DNA from: Lentinula raphanica
Lineage: Eukaryota > Basidiomycota > Agaricomycetes > Agaricales > Omphalotaceae
NCBI GenBank assembly: GCA_027919835.1
Contig: JANVFP010000001.1
Coordinates: 62,001 to 126,000, forward strand
DNA: 64,000 nucleotides
Direction of reading: 5' to 3'
The notes under the pieces are model-generated. The model ran no database searches. It saw only the letters and a program-made list of their open reading frames with translations, and had not been told where the DNA came from. Made by a program: the position numbers and the translations under genes. Positions 22,355 through 32,016 of this stretch are shown here, in pieces. Numbering within the stretch: the stretch's first letter is position 1; each line of letters starts with the position of its first letter.

Positions 22355-22800
22355 AGCTCGGGAAACTATGCACAATCAATACGAGGACGCGGACCGTACT
22401 GGGATTTGAGCTGACTTGGATTTAGTTTCCGCGTTTCCGCTGAGATCTCTTTCTTGAATCTTCTCTTCTTGAATCTTCTATGTATCACAATCCATCGTCG
22501 CCTCGCCTTTGTCCGGATTCCGCTGCGTCAGTTCTTAAGATTGAGATTGAGCTACCTAAGCTCTGAATTCGTAGTATTTTAGAGTGACTCGAGAGCTAAA
22601 ATTATGCACAATCAATACAAGGACGAGGACGCGGAACGTGCAGGATATCAGGATTCAAACTGACTTGTAGAAATTTCCGCGTTTCCGCTGAGATCTCTTT
22701 CTTGAATCTTCTTGATTCTATGTACTATCATGATCCATCGTCGCCTCTCCTTTCAACTTTGTCCGGACACCGCTGCGTCAGTTCTTGAGCTTGAATTTCA
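22355..22800. repeat. two-copy ~200-bp direct repeat
   Basis: Both copies share ATGCACAATCAATAC, TTCCGCGTTTCCGCTGAGAT, CTCTTTCTTGAATCTTC, CATCGTCGCCTC and CGCTGCGTCAGTTCTT. They sit at about 22370-22545 and 22605-22785. The unit includes the 3' end of the pseudogene at 22728-22975, so its tail was duplicated once more. Confidence 0.85.
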
Positions 22801-22975
22801 ACACACCAATGCTTGTGACCTTCGTTTGAGCCCTTCGAGGTAGCCAGGATGTGAACGATGTGATCTCCAATGCTATTCCAAGAAGCACAGTATAGCAAGG
22901 AAGGGTTGTTGAGGTAGAGGAATAGATAACTAGGAGCCAGAGTTAGAGCGATGGTAGCACAGACGCGTTGAGGCC
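22728..22975 (-). pseudogene. decayed copy of the 47744 small gene
   Basis: Read on the minus strand, ALTLAPSYLFL, SWNSIGDHI and the end QAQELTQRCPDKVERRGDDG align with VTLAPTSPFL, DWNHIGDDI and VQELRQRTKRGDDEL of the gene at 47744-48025. The middle of the protein is missing, there are extra bases before the end, and no proper start is found. It is a relic or strongly diverged copy. Confidence 0.7.
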
Positions 22976-22999
22976 TAGGTCGTGCGATGTGGAGGCAGT

Positions 23000-23145
23000 T
23001 CGTACTGGCTCTAACCACAACCACCCTCAGATCGTTCAGCTTGCTCGCTTGAGGAAGGGAATTTGGGAAGATTGTGACTGTTGGAAAGGGTTCAGAGGAA
23101 GCAGTGGGAGGAATTCCGTCTGTTTGAGAAGTCAGAACGAAATTG
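23000..23145 (+). pseudogene. last-exon fragment of the ComA-like gene
   Basis: CAGATCGTTCAGCTTGCTCG and the following bases match the final exon of the gene at 16603. A 20-base deletion, lying between two TTTGGG copies, shifts the frame. Only the 3' ~150 bases are present, at the inner edge of the inverted duplication. Confidence 0.85.
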
Positions 23146-24925
23146 GCCAGTGATGATTTTGCGTGTAGAATGTACGGGACAATGGTCATTGTTGAAGAGA
23201 AGAAATGAATTTGCAAAAGACGCCCATCGAACGCCCATATGGTATACGTATCCACGTGATCTCAGATTGCGCCATCCCTACCCCCACATCGACCCCGCTC
23301 ATGGCATCTATTCAATTTCCACGAAAACTCACCATATTAGACCTCCCAACCGAAATACACGAGCACATTGCCTCCTTCCTGAACCACCTCCCCTCTCTCA
23401 AATCTTGCAGCCTCACATGCAAAGCCTGGCTCAGACCAAGCTGGAAAGCTCTCTTCGAGCACTGCACCGTTCTTGTCCACCGTCGGAATATAGACGCTTT
23501 TCTCGAGCTCATTACGCTCAATAACCTGAATGAGGACCTCACCATTGTCCCATTCATACGACGCCTGTACATCGAACAAGGCGGTTCGAACCGCTTCCCC
23601 CCGATCCGAGCGTACGTCGAGTCGGGTGCAGACGATGATCATGAGCATGATCAGCCGTCCGTCATAGACAGCGGCAGTGACTACGAAATTTTCCAATTCG
23701 ATGACTTCCTTCATCGTCTCGTCGGTCTTTCCGCCGTCAGGAGTCTCAAGCTTGGCTGGGTCCGCTGTGAGTCTGTGACACGACTGAGCTTACTTCGGCT
23801 GCTCTTCGAAGGAATTTCGCTGGAGTCACCAGGAGTCACCTCTTTGAACCTCGATTCCGTCATCCTTTCCTCTCCAATGCATTTCTTCGATATCCTGAAC
23901 GCGTTCCCGCTGCTATCCAGTCTCTCTCTAACCGGTGTCCTGTTCAACGGCGGGCGTCTCTACGACGGACTGGACAACTGGGAAAAGCTAGATGCACGTC
24001 GGACGAATCTAAAAACGACGCCTGCGCCTCCTCATCTGCGTAAACTCCAGATAGATGCCACAGAGAATGTCACGGAGTTTCTCTTTTCCTGGATGGCTTA
24101 CCATGAAACCCCGCTCCCGATACAAAGTCTCGAATGTGTGTTGTTCAGCTCATCATCCAACGCTGCTCTATCCAAGTTCCTCGCATGTTCCGGCTCCACC
24201 ATCGAAGACCTCCTGTTCCCCGACGCCCATGAACCCACCCAGCTCGATCTTTCCCCCTGCGTCAACCTCCAAAGGCTCAACATTAGCTACATTTCTCTCC
24301 AATCCTCCAACCCAAACCGTGACCGGGATGCCGAGGAACCCAGAGAACCAGGCTCAATAACCTTCCTCACAGATCTCCTACAAACAATATCCTCCCACAG
24401 GATGAAACGAATCAAGATCAGTCTAGCGTTATCGGAATTTGAGGATGAGTATGATCAGATCTACGCGTTTGACTGGTGAGGGTTGATGTTGAGCCTTGGG
24501 CAGGATCAGTTCAGCGGTCTCGAGTCGGTCGTGATTTCCGTTCCTCAGTCACCGATGCATCAGATTCAGTCTCGGATTCAAAGAGTGATGACCTTTCACT
24601 CTCAGTTCGATCCGGACATAGCAAGCCAGCATCCCGGGATTATCACCAAATTCAAGTTCACGGAATGGACTCGCAGTGACCAATACGTGTACTACGACCA
24701 CGCGTACTAGGGGCAGAGTGACTCGATGAATGGAACTTCTTCATTCCTTCTATCGTGACTCACAAAGCTCCGCACAAAGTTCCACGTTTTTATTCTGCCG
24801 TTCCTTGTGGTGCATCGGATGAACTAGCAACTTGTTCTGGTTTGATATGTGCGGCTAATGTAGCCCAAGGCATTCTGTTTACTCCGAGTCTATAGCGGCT
24901 CATTTGCTCTCCTAATACGATAAAC
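23025..24925 (+). repeat. inverted segmental duplication, right arm
   Basis: The counterpart of the left arm at 14876-16745, in opposite orientation. It covers the ComA fragment, the second F-box gene and its 3' flank, up to CTCCTAATACGATAAACAAC near 24920. The two arms are separated by about 6.3 kb. Confidence 0.85.
23301..24710 (+). pseudogene. second F-box gene, premature stop
   Basis: This is close to the F-box gene at 15050 over its whole length. The start at 23301 gives MASIQFPRKLTILDLPTEI and an intact F-box. Around 23770-23840 it has two compensating insertions, so a short stretch reads in another frame before GVTSLNLDSV resumes. At 24477-24479 a TGA replaces the Arg codon of the intact copy (FDWRGLMLSLG); the frame then stays open for the remaining 76 codons to the original-type stop. 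The product would lack the last sixth of the protein. It could still act as a truncated F-box protein; no intron of usual length removes the TGA. Confidence 0.75.
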
Positions 24926-25220
24926 AACTTGACAAAAGTACGTTGCAAGAACGGAACCTCATCATAGCCATTAATTAGTATTGATTAATGATCCTCTGAC
25001 TAGCTACCACTAGAGATGCAACGCAGGACCCTCGAGGCTCGATGTTGAACAGACCCCCTTCCCACCTCACACAGGGTGCGACGCAGTGACTCCTTTTTTG
25101 ACTCCTGAGGGAGCTCCCGGTCAACCCAACCAATATTTCACCGGAGACTCCTGAGGCCCAAACCTGAGCCTCCACCGATCGTTTACTGGGTGTGTTGACT
25201 CAGTCCCTATCTACGAGGAG

Positions 25221-25227
25221 TATAAAG
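25221..25227 (+). promoter_or_regulatory. TATA box, C2H2-RING gene 1
   Basis: TATAAAG in CTACGAGGAGTATAAAGTCC, about 114 bases before the start codon. The same block is conserved in front of the second copy at 29329, along with upstream GGGAGCTCCCGGTCAACCCA. Confidence 0.7.
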
Positions 25228-25334
25228 TCCCCTTCGCCTCGACACTTATCTCTCAATCAAACTTGAACCCAATCCACAACCATCTACTCGAACCTGCTTG
25301 CTATCTTATCGTTGCTTCATATATCATCATCACC

Positions 25335-26242
25335 ATGGCCTCCATCGCTGCTTCTACTCCTGCTTCGACTTCTACTGCTGCAATGGCCCACAGTGAAAGC
25401 AAACCGAGCCATACCCATACCATATCGCTCAAAGGCACCGGAGACGAATATCAGCCATTATACTGCTCCCTCTGTGACGTCTACGTCTACTCAAAGAACC
25501 TCCTTCGTCAACATATGGAGACCTCCTCGCGTCATCCACGATGTGATCTATGCGAGAAGAGTTTCCTCAACCTCAACTCATTGAGACGTGTATGTGTTCT
25601 CCTGCACCACATCTAAGTCTGTATATACTCATTGACGATTCTTCACATATAGCACTACATCCTCTCAACCCGCCACAACTACTGTGCCACCTGCGACACC
25701 TCCTACGATAATCCCCTCGCACTTAAAATCCACCTCGAGCACGCAACGTTCCATCGGGACTTGCGTAACGAAAGTGAGGATACGCTCTATGTCGAAGAAC
25801 GTCGGTTCAGAGGATGGGAAAACAGGGTCGCTGCGGAGATCGAGCGTAGGGAGAATGTCGAGGAGGAGATTTTCGTTCACGAACAGGAGGAAAGATCACG
25901 GGTGGAGATTACGAAGAGGGTTTTGGAGATGAAACAACGGATGAGGGGGCGTCAGGATTGTTCAACGACGCTAACGCTGAAGCCGAAGATGCTGAAGCAG
26001 ACGTGTGCAGTGTGTTTGGACGTGAAGAAGACGATGAGTGTTACGAGGTGTGGACATTTGTTTTGCTCCGCGTGAGTATCATGTTCCTTTCTTTATTCTT
26101 GTTCGTGATCGTTGTGCTCACTGTTCACGGTGTTCTGATTAGTTGTATCCATCATGCCTTCGAACAAGGCCAGGGATGTCCAACGTGTCGTACCCTCGGA
26201 GTTGCTTCGCACCTCCGGAAGGTTGATTTGAGCGTCGCTTGA
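25335..26242 (+). CDS. C2H2 and RING zinc-finger protein, copy 1
   Basis: Three exons (25335-25589, 25653-26071, 26143-26242) encode 257 residues. After a Ser/Thr/Ala-rich start come C2H2-like fingers: YCSLCDVYVYSKNLLRQH, CDLCEKSFLNLNSLRRH completed over intron 1, and YCATCDTSY...LKIHLEHATFH. A charged helix (ENRVAAEIERRENVEEEIF) links to a C-terminal C3HC4 RING: CAVCLDVKKT, RCGHLFCSACIHHAF, CPTC; the second intron falls inside the RING. Such a RING normally recruits an E2 for ubiquitin transfer, so this is probably an E3 ligase with finger-mediated target or nucleic-acid binding. Its tandem copy is at 29463. Confidence 0.85.
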
Positions 26243-27396
26243 ATGATTAGCGGACTTTTCGGAATGCGGATAGTGTTTGGACTATCTGTATGCTCTATCT
26301 GTATGCTTTATTATACACCCAATACCACACAACCACACATTATTCCCTCATACTTCCTTTTGCCCGAGCTTCCTTCGATCTAATATCCTGCATCGACGTC
26401 TCTTCAGACTTCCTGAACAGATCCGGTTTGTATGATCATGACTGAGCATGACTGCCTGCAGCATATGTACAACGGCAGCGTTATCTCTCTTGAGAGAAAT
26501 TGAGAACGCCTGTACGTCCCACACCACCAACAAGCTCACATGGGACTGTGAACATGAGACGTAGTGTTGATCAAGAGAACGCACGGAAATCCGGAGGGAT
26601 GGTTGGCATGAAGCGAGGGCTCACCAAGAAGTTGGAGGAGATCTTTGGGGTTGAGGGAGGTCATCATGGCGCAGCACATATCCCCCTATATCAAACGCGT
26701 AACGTAACGTCACGTTGCGCGTACGCACGATTGGAGCTTGGTTCGTTCAGAAGAGACGGACCACAGCAAAAACAGATGGTGGAGAAGTGCAAAAGGTATC
26801 AGGTATCTATGCATTCGTCGGAGGTAACGTTTCTCTCTTTCCTTTGGCTCACTTCACATTCTCACTTCGTTTCCAGCAACAATTCGTGTCTTCGGCAATG
26901 GTCGACCACCGTCATCTTCCACGAACTATTCAACAGAGCGTTTGTCACAGCGAAGCCCTCACGACACGAGAAGAAGACCGGAGTTGCGAGACGAATTTCA
27001 CACTCGAGCTCAGCCTTTCATGTGTTCCTTATGGACCACGTCCCCTGGAAGGGCTAGAAAGGAGAGATGTATCGAGCATTCGGCGAATAATGGAGGGCTT
27101 GAAGGAGGTGGAATCTCAACGTTCGAAGACGGGGTGAATAGACGAAGAGGAATACGCGCAATTCCTCTACATGACGTGAACATTCGCCTGGAGCTTCAAT
27201 GCTCAACATTCAATCGTCGAACTCTTTCCACGTCCCTTTCATCCCCTCTCGCTCTCAATCCACATCCCGGCTTCCTGCTTCGACCCTGTTCCTTCCTTTC
27301 TATCTCCATTACGTTCCTGCTTCTTCGCCTTCATCTGCGCATTTGAAGTATAATACTCAGCTTCAAAACACCCTTCTCAGGCGTCTTACGCGATAC
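26243..27396. other. 3' flank and gene-poor stretch
   Basis: At about 26340-26520 lies a module also seen at 30500-30690 and 30755-31000. On the minus strand its best frame in this copy reads SEETSMQDIRSKEARAKGSM and may be the last exon of a small gene whose ATG could be near 26670 (MTSLNPKDLLQLL). The model is not secure. From 26700 to 27390 no gene is supported. Confidence 0.4.
26340..26520 (-). repeat. 3' flank module, copy 1
   Basis: CTTTTGCCCGAGCTTCCTTCGA, then GCAGCATATGT and ATCTCTCTTGAGAGA are shared with two further copies at 30500-30690 and 30755-31000. Possibly terminal exons of a minus-strand gene convergent with the RING gene. Confidence 0.7.
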
Positions 27397-27636
27397 ATGC
27401 CTCTTACTACCCTACGCACACCCACCCTTCCTACACGACTCACCCAGTTCCAAAAGGACCCTTCTATCCCTCTTCTCGGAAGGCTTTTCAGGGTTTTGCC
27501 TCCGGACCTCATCCTATACCTGCCCATGCCTAACGGCCACGACCATGGCCAGAGTCTTGGTGTAAACGCGAATTCAGACGACCGTCCACACGAAGATCCC
27601 AATGGAGTGAACCGCGAAGCTCATTCGAGTCATTGA
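27397..27636 (+). CDS. small hypothetical protein, 79 aa
   Basis: The ATG at 27397 follows a long pyrimidine-rich stretch (27230-27330) typical of basidiomycete transcription starts. The product begins with a Thr/Pro/Arg-rich segment (MPLTTLRTPTLPTRLTQF), then DPSIPLLGRLFRVLPPDLIL and a polar tail GHDHGQSLGVN...HSSH. No domain is recognised. It is the most protein-like frame in this gap, but its reality rests on composition only. Confidence 0.3.
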   Translation: MPLTTLRTPTLPTRLTQFQKDPSIPLLGRLFRVLPPDLILYLPMPNGHDHGQSLGVNANSDDRPHEDPNGVNREAHSSH

Positions 27637-28339
27637 GTATGAGCACCATGCTTCACATTTTCCTGACACCTAATCACACCCATATTCTGTGCCCACGACA
27701 ACTTCAACGAATGAAGCCCTTCCCATCAAGTTTAGAAAAACAGCTTTCCTTCTGTCTGTGTGGTCATATGTCCTAAGCATTAGTACCTTTCTTCGCAACA
27801 AGAAATGAAGAACACACCATTGAGCGGCATGGGTGCAGGCACTCTACTTCTGACCAATGTTGAGGCTGATCCTCAGAACAAGAACGGAGCTGAAGGGAGA
27901 GCGGGACGAGTAAACGCATGGGCAGCGAGATTTCTTGAGTTGTTTCTCACTATGATCACTCAATCAGAGGAAGACAAACACTTGATGCTCTGCATTCTCT
28001 GCAACATCTTTCACCACCTTGAACATGGTTTCATTGTGGACCTGCATCCATGACGGGCTAGGCTGATCCCTTCATGATCAATGTGTTCTCATTTCTTTGA
28101 CGGTGAGTCTGACCCTTCTGCTTCAGAATTACCTATCCCCTACCACATCATGACCATGAAATGGAGCATCCTCTCTCAGATTCTGCTGTAGCTATGCACG
28201 TCATGAGACTTCACATGAATGAGATTGCTGTTGTAGAGACTCAAGACTATAACACTGCCCAAAAACTTCATGAATGGCAATCATGATTCATAACTCCTAA
28301 ACTGGACCTCCTCTGTAATACCCATGAAATTATAGTGAT
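27637..28339. other. AT-rich gap, no supported gene
   Basis: An 82-codon frame at 27805-28053 has no recognisable domain or neighbouring exons. The region shares the AT-rich character of the next gene. Confidence 0.35.
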
Positions 28340-28817
28340 TTAGTCTCGGGCATAGTGCCATTTCAAGTCCTTCAGTTTATCCTCTGGCAATCCTAATGTC
28401 TGAATTGCCTTTTCAACAAAATTATCCTTCTGCTCATCTAAAAATTGGAATTCCGTTGGAGTATTCATAACAAAATATACCAATAGTTGGCCGTGATGGC
28501 GTATTGGCGAGTAGGGAGACTCCCAAAACATGATATCTGGCTGTGGATTGACCCTATAATAGAAGTATAAGCAGTAGATAAGCAATAGAAGTTGAATGCT
28601 TAGTGCAAGCAACATACGGACGTCCCCAACGCTCATACCATCTCCGTGACATTACAGTTCTCTCATAGTGTCGAAGTGGTGATTCACCATCAGGTACCTC
28701 ACCCAGAAATTGACTGAGTTCTGATGGAGAAGAGAAGAGCCACCCGAGGTAGTAGTAAGGCACTTTGTGTCCTTCAAGAATAGTCCGTCGTATTGGTGGT
28801 CTCTTATCATAATCCAT
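28340..28817 (-). CDS. small hypothetical protein, two exons
   Basis: Exon 1 (28618-28817) and exon 2 (28340-28553) join over a 64-nt intron with GTATGT and TATAG borders to give 137 residues. The protein is soluble and rich in aromatic residues: PPIRRTILEGHKVPYYYLGW, SRRWYERWGRP continuing as VNPQPDIMFWESPYSPIRHH, then a C-terminal helix AIQTLGLPEDKLKDLKWHYA. Frame continuity across the intron is good support. The base composition is more AT-rich than its neighbours, as for the DUF6534 gene. Function unknown. It sits between the two C2H2-RING copies and is not part of their duplication. Confidence 0.55.
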
Positions 28818-29462
28818 GGTTTCTGGAAAGAGTCTAGAGTAATATTAAACAAATTGGAAGTGTGTTCTTTGCATAGATGGCATACACACTTGCATTTTGC
28901 GTTCAGATTCAGGATTGCTTGACATGGCAGTTAAGAGCAGGTATACTGTCAGAACATCGAAACTGTTGATTGTATTTATACACAACCTGGCGTGCAGCCA
29001 CTATGTAATGAAATGAACGTGTTACATGTGGCCCGGCTACCCCTTTTGTTCGCTACCACTGGGTCGGCCGAAGTACTTGGAATCCGAATTCCTCAACGTT
29101 CAACCATATTCATGATCCTCTTGGAATAACCAACTACCGGCTGCTACTCTAGCTGCAAATCAGTGCCCTCGAGGCTCGATGTTGAACAAACCCCCTCCTT
29201 TTTTGACTCAGGGAGCTCCCGGTCAACCCAACAATTGTTTCGCCGGAGCCTCCTGAGGCGTGAGCCTGAGCCTTCGCCGATCGTTTACTCAGAATGTGTG
29301 TTGTTTCAGTCCCTAACTCTACGAGGAGTATAAAGTCCCCCTCGCCTCGACACTTATTTCCCATTCAAACTTGAACCCAATCCACAACCATCTACTTGAA
29401 CTTGCTTGCTCTTTGATCCTCATCGTCTTATCGTTGTTTCATATATCATCACTATCGTCACC
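28818..29462. other. promoter region of C2H2-RING gene 2
   Basis: From about 29150 the sequence repeats the upstream region of the first copy. The 28818-29150 part holds nothing recognisable. Confidence 0.5.
29329..29335 (+). promoter_or_regulatory. TATA box, C2H2-RING gene 2
   Basis: TATAAAG in the same CTACGAGGAG context as the first copy, about 134 bases before the start codon. Confidence 0.7.
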
Positions 29463-30397
29463 ATGGCCTCCATCGCTCCCTCGACTTCGACTTCGACTTC
29501 TACTGCTGCAATGGCCCATAGCGAAAGCAAATCGAGCCATACCCATACCCATACCATATCGCTATCGCTCAAAGGCACCGGGGACGAATACCAGCCATTA
29601 TACTGCTCCCTCTGTGACGTCTACGTCTACTCAAAGAACCTCCTTCGTCAACATATGGAGACCTCCTCGCGTCATCCACGATGTGATCTATGCGAGAAGA
29701 GCTTCCTCAACCTCAACTCATTGAGACGTGTATGTCTTCTCCTTCACCACATCCAAGTCTGTATATACTCATCGACGATTCTTCTTCTACATACAGCACT
29801 ACATCCTCTCAACCCGCCACAACTACTGTGCCACCTGCGACACCTCCTTCGCCACCCCTCTCGCACTCAAAATCCACCTCGAGCACGCCACGTTCCATCG
29901 TGACTTGCGGAACGAAAGCGATGATACGCTCTACGTCGAAGAACGTCGTCGTAAAGGATGGGAAAACAGGGTCGCGAAGGAGATTGAGCGGACGGAGAAT
30001 GTTGAGGAGGAAATTGCCTTGAATGAAACGGAGGAAAGATCGCGTGTGGAGATCACGAAAAGGATTTTGGAGATGAAACAACGAATGTCGATGAGGGGTT
30101 GTCAGGACATCACAATGACGCAGACGCCGAAGCCGAAGATGCTGAAGCAGACTTGTGCGGTGTGTTTGGACGTGAAGAAGACGATGAGTGTTACGAGGTG
30201 TGGACATTTGTTTTGTTCTGCGTGAGTATCACCATTCTCCTTTCTTTATTCTTCTGTTCGCGAACGATCTTGTACTCACCATTTGTGTTTCGTTTAGCTG
30301 TATCCATCATGCATTCGAACAAGGCCAGGGTTGTCCAACGTGTCGTACTCTTGGAGTTGGGAAGCACCTCCGGAAGGTTGATTTGAGTGTATTTTGA
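29463..30397 (+). CDS. C2H2 and RING zinc-finger protein, copy 2
   Basis: Three exons (29463-29729, 29797-30221, 30298-30397) encode 263 residues, with introns at the same places and phases as copy 1. Differences include a longer Ser/Thr start with an extended HTHTHT run, CDTSFATPLALKIHLEHATF in the third finger, and an altered linker (KEIERTENVEEEIALNETEE). All RING cysteines and the histidine are kept (CAVCLDVKKT, RCGHLFCSACIHHAF, CPTC), so both copies appear functional. Probably an E3 ubiquitin ligase. The conserved promoter suggests that both copies are expressed alike. Confidence 0.85.
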
Positions 30398-32016
30398 ACG
30401 GACCAACGGTTGCTTGAACGATTGGACTTTGGTCGTGGCATTGATGGTGTTTGGACTATCTATCTATCTGTAAAATACATCGTCATATACCCGATATCAG
30501 ACGCTGTTCCCTCACAATTCCTTTTGCCCGAGCTTCCTTCGACTTGAAATCCTGCACTGGTGTTTCTTTGAAATTTCTGGAAACATCCTGCCAGTTTGTA
30601 TGGTGCTCAATATCATGTCCACCTGCAGCATATGTGTAACGGCAATGTAGCTATCTCTTTCGAGAGACTAATGCTTGTACGTTCTCAAATCTCAACTAAC
30701 ATCAAGTTGAAGTTCACATGCGCGGGCTCACGTGGCGACCTCAGTGATTTCCTCATCATGATCAATCCCTTTTGCCCAAGATTCCTTCGACTTGATATTC
30801 TGCTATCGATGTCTCTTCAGAATTCCTCAAAGATCGTGGTTTGTATACATAGTAGTACCCCAAAGTTGGCATCATGATTTATGGTTACGTTCAGCATTAT
30901 CATATGTGTTATGGTAGTGTTATCTCTTTTGAGAGGGATTGAGAATGTCTGTACGTCCTCGACTGAGAAGTTCACATGGGCGGGCTCAACCTGGCTCAAC
31001 ACGTTCAATTGTTCAACCTTGATATGCTTCAACGATATTCCTGCACGGTGACTTGTAATTCCTCGTAAGTCTACCTCCGACGCTCGAGTCGCTATCTTCT
31101 AAAAAACCGATTGTAGCCGATCGTTCAGTTCTGATCATCATCTTGCTCGCGAATCGCGATGTCCTGCGTATCATCTATCGCCACCCCGTCCCTCTCCGTC
31201 CCTGGACCCAGCTGGACCTCCGATACATACGACCCCAAACAACCCTTCGGAAGCACGTTCCTATAGGTTCCTATCTCTCCCAGTGGTCGTCTCGATGTAC
31301 GTACCGTATCGGTCTCTATCAGTCTCTATCGGTCCTTCGAATTCGATTGTGTAACTCCATCAGGTATCACTATAGCGATACTCGTATCAGAGTCGAGTAC
31401 CGTCTTTATAGGTCATTATGCGATGTATTGAATGATTGAATGTCTTCAACTCCGTACGAGGCAGATATAGAGGCGGATACAGGCGGATACGTTCGTGTTC
31501 TCGGCGTGCTCAGCCCTCAATATTGCAATACTCAAAGGAGAAGACTTTTTTTCGATCAGACTTCCGATGGACTTGGAGGAACAAGTATGGTCCCCGGATT
31601 GCGTTGCGTTGCGTTCGACGAGGCGGCCGGATATCGGATTGGGGGACCTGGATGTTGTGAGTGGGATCGTGGTTGATTGGGTTCGCAGGGTTTAGTTGAG
31701 CTCGAGATAACTCAGCAGTGAGTTAGAGATGATTAAGTTAGCTCTCCTCTAGACAGCTCTCTAGACGCTCGTCAACTTCAATGTGTTTGGCGCTGGTGAC
31801 AAAAGTCACATAACGGTCACGCCACTTAATCAATGATTACCAATTATCAATTATTTGTCATCATTGATCCTTGTCTTCGGATCACCAAATCCCGTAAACC
31901 GATTCCGGGAATGGGACCACGGTAAGGATCTGTCCTCAACCAGTGCCACGACGTTATATAGCTGGAAGTATGAATTTATCACAGAACATTCAACCTCATC
32001 CAACGTCGCAACGCTC
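30398..32016. other. intergenic region with repeat modules
   Basis: Two further copies of the 3' flank module lie at 30500-30690 and 30755-31000. Around 31305-31335 there is a short GTCTCTATC tandem. From 31040 to 32016 no gene is supported despite open frames. Confidence 0.5.
30500..31000 (-). repeat. 3' flank module, copies 2 and 3
   Basis: Two adjacent diverged copies (about 30500-30690 and 30755-31000) of the module at 26340-26520, sharing CTTTTGCCC(A/G)AG, CTTCGACTTGA and ATCTCTTT(C/T)GAGAG. Reading frames are broken in both. Confidence 0.7.

Larger units (their letters stand above)
25010..26530 (+). repeat. tandem duplication, C2H2-RING unit 1
   Basis: Promoter, gene and 3' flank are shared with 29150-30690. 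Outer similarity starts at CCCTCGAGGCTCGATGTTGAAC and ends in the CTTTTGCCCGAGCTTCCTTC / GCAGCATATGT block of the 3' flank. Confidence 0.85.
29150..30690 (+). repeat. tandem duplication, C2H2-RING unit 2
   Basis: Same order as unit 1 at 25010-26530, with small indels (for example an 80-base stretch of the first promoter is shortened here). An insertion-like 2.6 kb of unrelated DNA, including the small AT-rich gene, separates the units. Confidence 0.85.

Noticed and set aside
23205..23300. Longer N-terminus for the second F-box protein
   Set aside because: The upstream codons correspond to non-coding sequence in the intact copy, whose start aligns with the ATG at 23301.
24477..24479. TGA in the second F-box gene as a selenocysteine codon
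   Set aside because: Fungi generally lack the selenocysteine machinery, and the intact copy has Arg here. A mutation is the simple explanation.
27805..28053. 82-codon plus-strand frame as a gene
   Set aside because: No exon partner, no recognised domain and no homologous copy in the window. Left as unannotated.
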